A stretch of DNA of 44,083 nt from Caballeronia sp. BR00000012568055 (GCF_029439455.1 NZ_JAQFVG010000199.1:11271-55353); one strand, 5' to 3'. Positions 17,607 through 25,812 are shown, counted from the stretch's first letter. Notes: generated by a model from the letters alone, not told the origin. Numbers and translations: made by a program.

Positions 17607-17640
17607 GATGTTCTCCAGATGATCGGGTGGGTTGGCGCAG

Positions 17641-17757
17641 GCTTCGTATCAACCTTGCGTTGTATGTATTTAACCGCCCGGATGTATCTGGCTTGTTTGC
17701 GTTTCAGGCCTTTTATGCAAGCGAGTTTGTCGATATGAACCGCAGATACACTGCGAT
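17641..17757 (-). repeat. Shared leader elements upstream of DUF4148 gene
   Basis: Plus-strand blocks GCTTCGTATC (17641-17650), ATGTATCTGGCTTG (17682-17695) and GATACACTGCGAT (17745-17757). The first two recur exactly, and the third with one change, at 18873-18918 upstream of the hydrolase, in the same order and orientation. The third block contains GATAC units spaced at one helical turn. Confidence 0.65.
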
Positions 17758-17759
17758 AC

Positions 17760-17786
17760 AAAGGCGTGCCGCATCGACACGCCTTT
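17760..17786 (-). terminator. Terminator of the Tat hydrolase gene
   Basis: AAAGGCGTG (17760-17768) and CACGCCTTT (17778-17786) form a perfect 9-bp stem with a 9-base loop, 4 bases past the hydrolase stop. On the minus strand the stem ends in TTT followed by GT. Confidence 0.75.
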
Positions 17787-17790
17787 CCTC

Positions 17791-18813
17791 TTACAGCTTC
17801 GTGACGTCCATCACCGCCTGTGCGAACGCCTTCGGCGCTTCCTGCGGCAAGTTATGTCCGATACCGCCATCGATGGTCCGATGTGCGTACTTGCCGGTGA
17901 ATTTCTTCGCATACGCAGCGGGTTCGGGATGCGGCGCGCCGTTCGCATCGCCTTCCATGGTGATGGTCGGCACGGAGATGGACGGCCCTGTGGCGAGGCG
18001 CGCCTCGATCGCATCGAGCCTCGATTCGCCCTGCACCAGGCCGAGACGCCATCGATAATTGTGGATCACAACCGCCACATGATCCGGATTCCGAAACGAT
18101 TCAGCAGAACGCGCGTAGGTGGCATCGTCGAATTGCCATTTGGGGGAAGCGAGTTTCCAGATCAGCTTGTTGAACGCGTCGCGATTTTCCGCATAACCCT
18201 GCGCGCCGCGTTCGGTGGCGAAGTAGTACTGATACCACCACTGCAATTCCGCCGATGGCGGCAGCGGCTTCTTGTTCGCCGCCTGACTGCCGATCAGATA
18301 GCCGCTCACGGACACCAGCCCTTTCGCACGCTCCGGATACAACGCGGCGATGACATCGGCGGTGCGCGCGCCCCAGTCGTATGCGCCGAACACGGCCTGA
18401 TCGATCTTGAGCGCGTCCATCAGCGCGAGGATATCGACTGCGGTGACCGATTGCTGACCGTTGCGCGGCGTATCCGTCGATAAGAACCGCGTAGAGCCGT
18501 AGCCCCGCAAATAAGGCACGATTACGCGATATCCGGCATCGGCAAGAATCGGCGCGACGTCGATATAGCTATGGATATCGTAGGGCCAGCCGTGCAGCAA
18601 CATCGCAACGGGGCCGTTCGCGGGACCGGCTTCTGCATAGCCGACATTGAGCACGCCGGCATCGATCTGCTTGATGTTTTTAAAAGTCGTTGATGAGGCC
18701 GATGACGTCGATTGCGCATGGGCAAGACCGCTCAGGCCGAGTTCAGCGAGACTCAGCCCGGCAAGCGTAGTGCCCAGAATGCGGCGGCGTCGATGGTTGA
18801 CGGGATCATTCAT
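17791..18813 (-). CDS. Tat-exported alpha/beta hydrolase (epoxide hydrolase/haloalkane dehalogenase-like)
   Basis: 340 residues from ATG 18813, with GGAGA 7 bases upstream. The first 35 residues are a twin-arginine leader (RRRRILGTTLAGLSLAELGLSGLAHAQ), predicting folded export to the periplasm. The catalytic domain has oxyanion HGWP (74-77) and the nucleophile motif GAYDWGA with Asp146 instead of Ser, which places it with epoxide hydrolases and dehalogenases; the His is in GGIGHNLPQEAP near the end. The substrate is unknown. It lies behind a LysR gene on the same strand and has a leader with a 13-bp inverted repeat. Confidence 0.92.
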   Translation of the reverse strand: MNDPVNHRRRRILGTTLAGLSLAELGLSGLAHAQSTSSASSTTFKNIKQIDAGVLNVGYAEAGPANGPVAMLLHGWPYDIHSYIDVAPILADAGYRVIVPYLRGYGSTRFLSTDTPRNGQQSVTAVDILALMDALKIDQAVFGAYDWGARTADVIAALYPERAKGLVSVSGYLIGSQAANKKPLPPSAELQWWYQYYFATERGAQGYAENRDAFNKLIWKLASPKWQFDDATYARSAESFRNPDHVAVVIHNYRWRLGLVQGESRLDAIEARLATGPSISVPTITMEGDANGAPHPEPAAYAKKFTGKYAHRTIDGGIGHNLPQEAPKAFAQAVMDVTKL

Positions 18814-18872
18814 GATCAGCTCTCCAAAGTTAAGTTTGATTGAGCCTCGATTTATAGCCGCGCCGAAGATGA

Positions 18873-18918
18873 GCTTCGTATCGCAATGTATCTGGCTTGG
18901 TAAGCGATACATTGCGAT
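18873..18918 (-). promoter_or_regulatory. Inverted repeat and shared leader elements upstream of the Tat hydrolase
   Basis: ATCGCAATGTATC (18880-18892) is the exact reverse complement of GATACATTGCGAT (18906-18918), with 13 bases between. The same stretch contains GCTTCGTATC (18873-18882) and ATGTATCTGGCTTG (18886-18899), both repeated exactly upstream of the DUF4148 gene. It is a good candidate operator in the promoter region of the hydrolase. Confidence 0.7.
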
Positions 18919-18925
18919 TCAAATT

Positions 18926-19867
18926 CTATCCATCCGGGAACAGATGTTGATGCAGAAAGTCCACAAATACGCGCACTTTCGGCGGCGTCATGCGCCCGGA
19001 AGGCCAGAGCGCGCGAAAGGGAATGTGGTCCGCGCAAAACTCGCGCAATACTGTCACGAGCGTGCCATCTGCAAGTTGCGTTCGGACCGCGAAATCAGGC
19101 ACGCTCGTGAAACCAAGCGCTTGCTCGGCAAGCGCAATCAGGGGTTCGACCGCGCTGGCAATAGCCGTCGATGGCAGTTCGACTTCGAAGCGCGCGCCAT
19201 CGCGTACGAAGCTCCAGCGACGCAAACGCCCCGTACGCGGAAACCGATGTTGCAAGCACGCGTGCGATGAAAGTTCTTCCGGCATGGCAGGCGTGCCCCG
19301 CTGCGCCAGATACGCAGGCGACGCGATGATCACGTGCGTGTAATGACCGAGCGTGCGCATGGTGAGTTGCGAATCGACGGCTTCGCCCGTGCGCAGCACG
19401 ACATCGAAACCATCTTCGATCACATCCACCATGCGGTCGCTGAAGTCGATATCCAGTTGCACGTCGGGATACGTGCGCATGAACGCGGACAGCACCGGCA
19501 TCAGCAAGGTGCCGACTAACGGAATGCTCACGCGCAATCTGCCCGCAGGCTTCTCGCGCGAAATGGCGAGTTCCGATTCCGCTTCCTCGATCTCGTTGAT
19601 GATGCGCTGACAACGCGCCAGAAACAGCTCGCCCTCGGGCGTGAGACGCACACTGCGCGTGCTGCGATGAAACAGCCGCACGCCGAGTCGCGCCTCGAGC
19701 CGCGCCACCGCCTTGCCGATCGCCGATGCCGATAAGCCAAGCTGCCTGCCCGCCTCCGCAAAACTCAGCGTTTCCGCCGCGCGCGTGAAGATGATCATGC
19801 CGCTCATATGATCCATCGCGCCGCTGGCGCGCGCGGCGGGCTTTGCCATTGAATCGGATTTGGTCAT
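18926..19867 (-). CDS. LysR-type transcriptional regulator
   Basis: 313 residues from ATG 19867 (GAGG 8-9 bases upstream); in-frame ATGs at residues 7, 18, 21 and 24 are alternatives, the family usually beginning near the last three. HTH: FTRAAETLSFAEAGRQLGLSASAIGKAVARLE; then FHRSTRSVRLTPEGELF and a LysR substrate domain. It belongs to the large DsdC/AaeR-type group. It is divergent from the Old Yellow Enzyme gene (164 bases between starts), its likely target, and upstream of the hydrolase on the same strand. Confidence 0.93.
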   Translation of the reverse strand: MTKSDSMAKPAARASGAMDHMSGMIIFTRAAETLSFAEAGRQLGLSASAIGKAVARLEARLGVRLFHRSTRSVRLTPEGELFLARCQRIINEIEEAESELAISREKPAGRLRVSIPLVGTLLMPVLSAFMRTYPDVQLDIDFSDRMVDVIEDGFDVVLRTGEAVDSQLTMRTLGHYTHVIIASPAYLAQRGTPAMPEELSSHACLQHRFPRTGRLRRWSFVRDGARFEVELPSTAIASAVEPLIALAEQALGFTSVPDFAVRTQLADGTLVTVLREFCADHIPFRALWPSGRMTPPKVRVFVDFLHQHLFPDG

Positions 19868-20031
19868 CGTTCAAAGCCTCGTCGTCGGATCGACGCAGCT
19901 TAAACGTGCGCGCGATTGCGGACAAGTCTGTCCCGAGTGCTTCAACCCGCACACTGTTTTTCTCCTTCGACGCCGCGACTACAGTTTCGTCACGCAACGC
20001 ATTCCGCATCGCTCAATCAAGGAGAATCAAC

Positions 20032-21141
20032 ATGTCCAGGCTCTTTTCCAACGTCAAGGTAGGTTCATACGAATTCGCGCATCGCGTGGTGATGGCGCCG
20101 CTGACGCGCATGCGTGCCGAAAACGGCGCACGTCCCGGCCCGCTGATGGCCGAATACTATGCGCAACGCACTTCGCCCGGTGCGTTGCTGATTGGTGAAG
20201 CGACCATCGCCGCACCGAATGGCAACGGTTATCTCGGCGCGCCCGGTCTGTATGACGACAGCCAGATCGACGGATGGAAGCGCGTGACGGATGCCGTTCA
20301 CGCACGCGGCGGCAAGCTGTTTCTTCAGCTTTATCACGCGGGCCGCCAATCAAACGCGCAATTGCAGCCCGATGGCGGCCGTCCGGTCGGACCGTCGGAA
20401 GTGCTGCATGGCGGCGTCGCTTACACGGAAACGGGCTGGGTGCCGAACACGCCGAATCGTGCGCTGGAAACGCCTGAAATCGCGGCTATCGTGGAGAGTT
20501 TTCGTGAGGCTGCGCGGCGCGGTATCGACGCGGGTTTCGATGGCGTCGAACTGCATGCAGCGAACGGCTATCTGTTCGATCAGTTCCTTCAGGACGGCAG
20601 CAACAAGCGTACCGATGAATACGGCGGCTCGATCGCGAATCGCGCCCGTTTGTTACTCGATACTACCCGCGCCGTGATCGATGTATGGGGCGCGGACAAG
20701 GTCGCGGTGCGCCTGGGCCCGAGCGGTTCATGGGGCGACATGTCCGACAGCGATCCGCAAGCCCTCTTCACCTACGTCGCCGATGAACTCGACAAGCTCG
20801 GCATCGCGTATCTGCATCTGATCGAACCGCGCATTGCCGGTAACGTGGAGGACGATTCGCGCGATCAACGTCCGCTTGCCGCGCAATCGCTGCGTGCGCA
20901 TTTTCATGGGCCGATTATCGCGGCGGGCGGTTTCGACGGCACCAGCGCCGAAGCCATCGTGCAATCGGGCGACGCCGATCTGGTTGCGTTCGGGCGGCAC
21001 TTTATCGCCAATCCCGATTTGCCCGAACGCCTGCGCAAGCACTTGCCGCTCAACCCGTACGATCGCGCGACGTTCTTCGGCGGCACGGATATCGGCTATA
21101 CGGACTATCCGTTCTATGCCGCCGCGACGCTTGCCGCATAA
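20032..21141 (+). CDS. Old Yellow Enzyme family ene-reductase (NemA-like)
   Basis: 369 residues. FMN-dependent NADPH reductase of activated C=C bonds, nitro groups or electrophiles; cytoplasmic. Family marks are the substrate-anion pair in ELHAANGYL (H175, N178), NKRTDEYGGSIANRARL (catalytic Tyr at 197) and FMN-binding VMAPLTRMRA at 20-29. AAGGAG precedes ATG 20032 by 7-8 bases; the frame continues upstream without homology. Electrophile response through the divergent LysR is plausible. Its last 28 bases overlap the convergent monooxygenase gene. Confidence 0.95.
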   Translation: MSRLFSNVKVGSYEFAHRVVMAPLTRMRAENGARPGPLMAEYYAQRTSPGALLIGEATIAAPNGNGYLGAPGLYDDSQIDGWKRVTDAVHARGGKLFLQLYHAGRQSNAQLQPDGGRPVGPSEVLHGGVAYTETGWVPNTPNRALETPEIAAIVESFREAARRGIDAGFDGVELHAANGYLFDQFLQDGSNKRTDEYGGSIANRARLLLDTTRAVIDVWGADKVAVRLGPSGSWGDMSDSDPQALFTYVADELDKLGIAYLHLIEPRIAGNVEDDSRDQRPLAAQSLRAHFHGPIIAAGGFDGTSAEAIVQSGDADLVAFGRHFIANPDLPERLRKHLPLNPYDRATFFGGTDIGYTDYPFYAAATLAA

Positions 21142-22469
21142 CGCGAACGTGGCCTGTGCAAACCGAGGTTATCGCGCAGCGTGCGTCCCGCATATTCGCT
21201 GCGAAACAGGCCGCGCCGCCGCAATTCCGGCAATACCAGTTCGATGAAATCATGCAGCGAATCCGGCAGCAACGCGGGCATCACATTGAAGCCGTCCGCG
21301 CCGAAATTGACGAAGCGTTCTTCCAGCGCATCGGCGATTTGCGCGGGCGTGCCGACCACTTGCCAATGCCCGCGCGCGCCCGCGATCCGCATATAAAGCT
21401 GGCGTATCGTGAGGTTTTCGCGGCGCGCGAGATCGATCATCAGCGTCTGACGGCTCTTGCTCGCGTTGGTCTCGGGCAATTCGGGAATCGGTCCGTCGAG
21501 CGGATACGGCGATAAATCGATTCCACCGGTCAGCGATGAAACCATTGCCAGACCCACGACCGGATCGATCAGCGATTGCAGCTCATCGAATTTTTCCTTT
21601 GCTTCGGATTCCGTATGACCGACGATCGGCATGACGCCGGGCATGATCTTCAGTTCGTCCGGATGACGGCCATAACTGCGCATGCGGCCTTTGACATCGG
21701 CATAGAAAGCGACGGCATCGTCAAGCGTTTGCTGCGCGGTGAAGATCACTTCTGCTGTGCGCGCGGCGAGCGCACGGCCTGCATCGGATGATCCCGCCTG
21801 CACGATCACCGGATGCCCTTGCGGCGCGCGCGCCACGTTCAACGGACCGCGCACCTTGAAGAACTCACCACGATGATTCAGCGTATGCCGTTTCGATGGA
21901 TCGAAGAAACGGCCGGATTCCTTGTCGCGCACGAACGCGTCTTCGTCCCACGAATCCCACAGGCCCGACACCACTTCGGCAAACTCGGCCGCGCGTTCGT
22001 AACGCCGCGCGTGTGCGTAATGTTCATCGAGATTGAAGTTGCGCGCCTCATGTTCGCTCGATGACGTCACCAGATTCCATCCCGCGCGCCCGCCGCTGAT
22101 GTGATCGAGCGACGCGAACTTACGCGCGATGTGATACGGCTCGTTGAACGATGTCGATGCCGTGCCTACCAGTCCGATATGCTCCGTCACCGCCGCCAGC
22201 GCAGACAACAACGTTAGCGGCTCGAATTGCGCGACATAGCTATGCGCGGTGCGGCTCAGATACTCGGCATCGTCGCCGCGCGTGCCGGAGCCATCGGCGA
22301 GAAAAAGCAGGTCGAATTTCGCGGCTTCGGCGGCTTGCGCAAGCTGCGTGTAGTGACGGAAGTTGCTGCCTGCATCGGCAATGGCGTGCGGGTGACGCCA
22401 CGCGGCGATATGGTGTCCTGTCGGATAAAGAAACGCGCCGAGCGCGAGATGTCCGCTTCGTTTGGTCAT
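21114..22469 (-). CDS. FMN-dependent monooxygenase, NtaA/SnaA/DszA type
   Basis: 451 residues, the length of the nitrilotriacetate/DszA/SnaA branch of bacterial luciferase-like flavoproteins. Characteristic segments are LGAFLYPTGHHIAAWRHP (10-27), FDLLFLADG, ISGGRAGWNLVTS and GHPVIVQAGSSDAGR. It needs FMNH2 from a separate reductase, and no such reductase is adjacent. Substrates in this family include aminopolycarboxylates, sulfones and organosulfur compounds. The stop of the TauD gene is 7 bases upstream, so the two form an operon, pointing to sulfur scavenging. The 3' end overlaps the OYE gene on the other strand. Confidence 0.93.
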   Translation of the reverse strand: MTKRSGHLALGAFLYPTGHHIAAWRHPHAIADAGSNFRHYTQLAQAAEAAKFDLLFLADGSGTRGDDAEYLSRTAHSYVAQFEPLTLLSALAAVTEHIGLVGTASTSFNEPYHIARKFASLDHISGGRAGWNLVTSSSEHEARNFNLDEHYAHARRYERAAEFAEVVSGLWDSWDEDAFVRDKESGRFFDPSKRHTLNHRGEFFKVRGPLNVARAPQGHPVIVQAGSSDAGRALAARTAEVIFTAQQTLDDAVAFYADVKGRMRSYGRHPDELKIMPGVMPIVGHTESEAKEKFDELQSLIDPVVGLAMVSSLTGGIDLSPYPLDGPIPELPETNASKSRQTLMIDLARRENLTIRQLYMRIAGARGHWQVVGTPAQIADALEERFVNFGADGFNVMPALLPDSLHDFIELVLPELRRRGLFRSEYAGRTLRDNLGLHRPRSRYAASVAAA

Positions 22470-22476
22470 GGCTCGC

Positions 22477-23433
22477 TCAGTTGTACGCGACAGCAGCCGC
22501 CGCGCCTACAGGCGTGCCCTGAACCGCGACCGATTTCCGGCCATCGGGACCCACGGGCACATCGCCTACCAGCGTCGTGCGATAAAGCTGACGATCGAAA
22601 TCCAGATCGAAGATATCCGTTGGTGCGAGATGCGCGGTCGCCCGGTTGTCCCAGAACGCGATGCTGCCCGCCTCCCACTTGAAGCGCACCGTGAACTCCG
22701 GCCGCACCACATGCTCCCACAGCAATTCGAGCAAGACCTGACTCTCGCGCGGCGCAAGACCGACGATATGTTTGAGAAAGCCCGGACTCACGTACAAAGC
22801 ACGCTCGCCCGTTTCCGGATGCACACGCACGAGCGGATGCTCGCTCACCAGCGTATGCGTATCGACGGCTTTGGCGAAGGCATCGGTGCCGCTCGCGCCT
22901 TGCGGCGGCGCAAAGCGATGCACGCCGCGCAAACCATCGACGAAGGCGCGCAGCGGCGCGGATAACTTGCCGTAGGCGACGACGAGATTGGTCCACTGCG
23001 TATCGCCACCATAGGGCGGAATGTCCACGCCGCGCAGTATCGATGCATACGGCGGATTCACGGCAGCCGTTACATCCGTATGCCAGCCGGTCCACGGACG
23101 CTGCAACGTCTGCCCTTCGAAGCGCGTCGCCTTGCGAAATTTGGAGATCGAATAAATCTCGGGATGCCCTTCCACATGTCCGAATACCGGATGCCCGACC
23201 GTCAACTCACCGAATTGCGCGGAGAAGGCGACATGCTGTTCGTGACTAAAGAATTGTTCGCGAAAGAACACCACGCGCCATTGCAACAGCGCTTTTTTGA
23301 TGACGTCGATCTGCGAGCGGCTCAAAGGCCGCGTGAGATCCACGCCGCTGATTTCCGCGCCGATATGCGCCGAGAGCGGACTGACTTCGATTTCTGCTGC
23401 GCTTGCTTCACGGTCGATAACGGCTGCGTTCAC
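22477..23433 (-). CDS. TauD/TfdA family Fe(II)/2-oxoglutarate dioxygenase
   Basis: 318 residues, beginning at a GTG codon (23433) with AGGAGA 6 bases upstream. Iron ligands H118 and D120 (WHTD) and H268 (NRATAHLAP), plus R285 for 2-oxoglutarate (RQLYRTTLVGD), are all present. Members hydroxylate taurine, alkyl sulfates, sulfonates or aryloxyacids, releasing sulfite, sulfate or phenols with succinate and CO2. It is the first gene of a pair with the FMN monooxygenase. No ABC transporter or CysB-like gene accompanies it here. Confidence 0.95.
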   Translation of the reverse strand: MNAAVIDREASAAEIEVSPLSAHIGAEISGVDLTRPLSRSQIDVIKKALLQWRVVFFREQFFSHEQHVAFSAQFGELTVGHPVFGHVEGHPEIYSISKFRKATRFEGQTLQRPWTGWHTDVTAAVNPPYASILRGVDIPPYGGDTQWTNLVVAYGKLSAPLRAFVDGLRGVHRFAPPQGASGTDAFAKAVDTHTLVSEHPLVRVHPETGERALYVSPGFLKHIVGLAPRESQVLLELLWEHVVRPEFTVRFKWEAGSIAFWDNRATAHLAPTDIFDLDFDRQLYRTTLVGDVPVGPDGRKSVAVQGTPVGAAAAVAYN

Positions 23434-23517
23434 GTGCGTCTCCTGTAATCGGTACAGGAAAGCGAATGTACAAGCCGCGCCGCCGCGCGCGAACCAAGAA
23501 AATCCGCTAGCGATATG

Positions 23518-23541
23518 GCTAAGCGCGATATATCGCTTAGC
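23518..23541 (-). terminator. Hairpin between the CHAD and TauD genes
   Basis: GCTAAGCG (23518-23525) pairs with CGCTTAGC (23534-23541) around an 8-base loop; within it GCGATATATCGC is itself palindromic. It begins 5 bases past the CHAD stop. Without a T run it may be a CHAD terminator or an operator for the TauD promoter. Confidence 0.5.
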
Positions 23542-23545
23542 GCTT

Positions 23546-24349
23546 TTAATGCAAAGCTTTTCGTGCGGCCTTGAAGCGTTTTTTCTGTTCCGCCTTTAGC
23601 GCGCGCATGGCGTCCTTAGAGGAAATATCGCTATGGGTGGCAAGCAGCGTGCGGCTGGCGACTACATCGTTCAATGCACCGAAATGCTTTTGGAGGCGCT
23701 TGAGCTGTTTGAGCTTCAAGCCCTTCTTGCGCGCGAGCATCGGCTTAAAAAACTCCAGCAGATAGCGCACCTTTTTGCCCGCCTTGCGCACCTCGTGATA
23801 AGCCGCGTAATCGGAACGCTTGGCCTTGAGCGCATTCCTGATGCGCTTCTTCAACTGCTTCTGCGCAGCACGTACACGCGCTTGCGCGAACCGCTCGATT
23901 GCAACCCGTTCATGCCCCGTGTTGAGTTGATGCTTCGCCTGCCTGAGTCCGTCGGAAAGCACGTGTTTGACGTCTGCATTCGTGATGGTCTGAATGCTGG
24001 TGGCCAGCGCCGAATCGCGCTGCTTTTTCAGTGGCTCGCTGCCCTGCGTCGCATCCAGTTCGTCGAGCAATTCGAGCAAAATGTCCCAGTCCCGCGTGCT
24101 GCCTGCGGATGTCGCCAGAAACTTGCATAGCGCGCGCTGCTGCGTATCAAATTCCTTATCGAGCAGCGGCCGATACGCCCAGAACAGCGTACGAAGCCTG
24201 CGCAGCGCCACACGCAGTTTGTGCAGCACTTCCGGATCGACATCTCCGTTCAGCGCCGATACTTGCGCGGTCGCTTCATCGACCAGCGGTGAGGCCAGCT
24301 GGCCAAACATGGCTTCGGCTGTATCGTCGCTGTTGGTTCGGCTGTCCAT
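23546..24349 (-). CDS. CHAD domain protein
   Basis: 267 residues from ATG 24349 (AAGGAG 7 bases upstream); an ATG at 24391 adds 14. The all-helical CHAD domain is rich in conserved His, Arg and Lys: VLHKLRVALRRLRTLFWAYR, STRDWDILLELLDEL and YHEVRKAGKKVRYLLEFF. CHAD proteins bind inorganic polyphosphate and often locate to polyphosphate granules. The C-terminal 80 residues are extremely basic, consistent with polyanion binding. No CYTH or ppk gene is present here; the divergent neighbour is a Nudix hydrolase. Confidence 0.93.
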   Translation of the reverse strand: MDSRTNSDDTAEAMFGQLASPLVDEATAQVSALNGDVDPEVLHKLRVALRRLRTLFWAYRPLLDKEFDTQQRALCKFLATSAGSTRDWDILLELLDELDATQGSEPLKKQRDSALATSIQTITNADVKHVLSDGLRQAKHQLNTGHERVAIERFAQARVRAAQKQLKKRIRNALKAKRSDYAAYHEVRKAGKKVRYLLEFFKPMLARKKGLKLKQLKRLQKHFGALNDVVASRTLLATHSDISSKDAMRALKAEQKKRFKAARKALH

Positions 24350-24567
24350 GAATACGCTCCTTTCCGGTGCCCGGGTCATCGATCCATGCAATTACCATTC
24401 CCTTTCACGAATCGGTTTTGCGCCATCGCGCGTCAAGGGATTTATGGAAATTAAATGTAACGCTGCGAAGGTGCTCCCAAACAAAAATCACGTTGGGTAC
24501 ACTACCTGCCAACTCGCGGACAGCCCGCGCGATTCAAGCTAATTCAAAAAGAAAATTCGGAGCGAAG

Positions 24568-24927
24568 TTGAGGAAGAGAGCCACGGTGGTGTGTCGCAGA
24601 GGCAAGCACATTCTGCTCGTTGCAAGGCGGGCGAAGTGGGCTTTGCCGGGTGGAATTCTCAAGCGTGGCGAAGCGTTATCGCATGCGGCGTTGCGCGAGC
24701 TTAAGGAAGAAACGCGACTCTCGGGCAAGTCGGCCAAATACCTGTTTCAGTATCGCGGCTCGCAGAAGCATCACCATGTGTTCTTTTGCGATATCTCCAA
24801 GCGCGCCAAGCCGCGCGCGAGCAATGAGATCGCCAAGTGCCGCTGGGTGCATGTAGAAGACATCGCCCGTCTGACGACGAGTTCGCCGACCAAGGTGATC
24901 GTCAAGATTCTCGGCAAGAAGGCGTGA
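24568..24927 (+). CDS. Nudix hydrolase
   Basis: 119 residues if translation starts at TTG 24568, which has GGAG 5 bases upstream and places the first residues at the start of the domain (RKRATVVCRRGKHILLV). The only in-frame ATG is at 24367 and would add 67 residues without homology. The Nudix box runs from GGILKRGEALSHAALREL to KEETRL, so the Glu cluster that binds Mg is intact, but the usual Gly after EEx is Arg. It should cleave a nucleoside diphosphate linked to something, or diadenosine or inositol polyphosphates. It is divergent from the polyphosphate-binding CHAD gene. Confidence 0.85.
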   Translation: MRKRATVVCRRGKHILLVARRAKWALPGGILKRGEALSHAALRELKEETRLSGKSAKYLFQYRGSQKHHHVFFCDISKRAKPRASNEIAKCRWVHVEDIARLTTSSPTKVIVKILGKKA

Positions 24928-24943
24928 GTAAGATCGCGCGCGT

Positions 24944-25219
24944 TTAAACGTTCAGAAGAATGACACGCTTGCCCGGTTCGGGCATGCCGGCTTCGATCAC
25001 TGCCTGCGTAATGCGCTGGCGATTCACCTGGAACGCGAGATTGAGTTGCTGGCGCGATGCATTGGCCGCGCCCAGACGTTCGACCGCCAGCCGTGCCGGC
25101 AGAATATACGAGCAGAAACCCCAGCCGTTGCCGAAGGCGGAGAATTGAATCTCGTCGTTGGCGACGATCGGCCGTGACAAGTGCAGGCCGACGTTTTCGG
25201 TAGCGATAGAGGCGTTCAT
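24944..25219 (-). CDS. Conserved-looking small protein of unknown function
   Basis: 91 residues starting MNASIATENVGLHL. Composition is normal for a soluble protein: segments EIQFSAFGNGWGFCSYILPARLAVERLGA and a C-terminal helix RQRITQAVIEAG. There is no signal peptide or membrane span, and I recognise no family. Codon use matches its neighbours. Only a weak GGA lies upstream of ATG 25219. It is convergent with the Nudix gene (16 bases between stops), while the long gene-free region starts at its 5' side. Confidence 0.65.
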   Translation of the reverse strand: MNASIATENVGLHLSRPIVANDEIQFSAFGNGWGFCSYILPARLAVERLGAANASRQQLNLAFQVNRQRITQAVIEAGMPEPGKRVILLNV

Positions 25220-25335
25220 AAAGGTGGGTTCCGTTGACAGTGGATTATCCCAGTTCCGCTAAGCCTTGGCATCTGTTAGAGCGTGGGCGAGCCAACACAT
25301 TCGCCTTAAATAAATGGGCTAGGAAAATTTGAATG

Positions 25336-25357
25336 GCTTAGGGAATAAATCCTAAGC
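25336..25357. repeat. Inverted repeat GCTTAGG/CCTAAGC
   Basis: GCTTAGG (25336-25342) and CCTAAGC (25351-25357) around an AT-only-plus-one-G loop, in the AT-rich part of the long intergenic region. It may be a promoter dyad for the minus-strand small gene ending at 24944, about 120 bases away. Confidence 0.45.
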
Positions 25358-25723
25358 AAGGTCAATACATGGACGCTAAAAAATACCAAGAGAAATTGCC
25401 AGGGCGTCACGTAAATGACATGAATATTCGCTAAGGAAATCCGCACCGCAAAAGGCCATCAATAACGGCGCGAGCACCCTTCGGGTTGAGCGCGGGAAGA
25501 GCGCCTTTTCCCTGCCTGTTCAACCGATTGAACCGCGACCTGATTCGCTACACTGGTTTCCGTGGTGCAGAACAACGCACCGCAAACGCGAACCAAGATA
25601 GTCACTGAGCATCCCGGCTTACCTCTAACCCTTTACCGGAAAGCAGCGTTGTCGAAGTCGCCGTTGAAGTCGTTGTTTTGCCTTAATAGCAAGTTGCTTT
25701 AAATGAAGTGCGCACACACTCGC

Positions 25724-25760
25724 AGCCCCGACTGGATGTCTCAGCCGGGGCTTCGTTTTT
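25724..25760 (+). terminator. Strong Rho-independent terminator with no protein gene in front
   Basis: AGCCCCG (25724-25730) pairs with CGGGGCT (25746-25752), extended inward by CTG/CAG across one mismatch, then TCG and five T residues (25756-25760). The nearest plus-strand gene upstream, the Nudix gene, ends about 800 bases earlier, so a separate non-coding transcript is the simplest explanation. Confidence 0.88.
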
Positions 25761-25812
25761 GGGCCAACGCAAGGGGCAAACGCAAGGGGCCAACGCAAGG
25801 AGCAAACCCAAG
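25761..25812. repeat. Four 13-bp tandem repeats
   Basis: Units at 25761-25773, 25774-25786, 25787-25799 and 25800-25812. The first and third are GGGCCAACGCAAG; the second is GGGCAAACGCAAG; the fourth is GAGCAAACCCAAG. They start at the base right after the terminator T run. The number of units is likely to vary between strains. Confidence 0.9.

Noticed and set aside
25761..25812. CRISPR-like array
   Set aside because: The 13-bp units are directly adjacent without spacers and too short; this is a simple tandem repeat.
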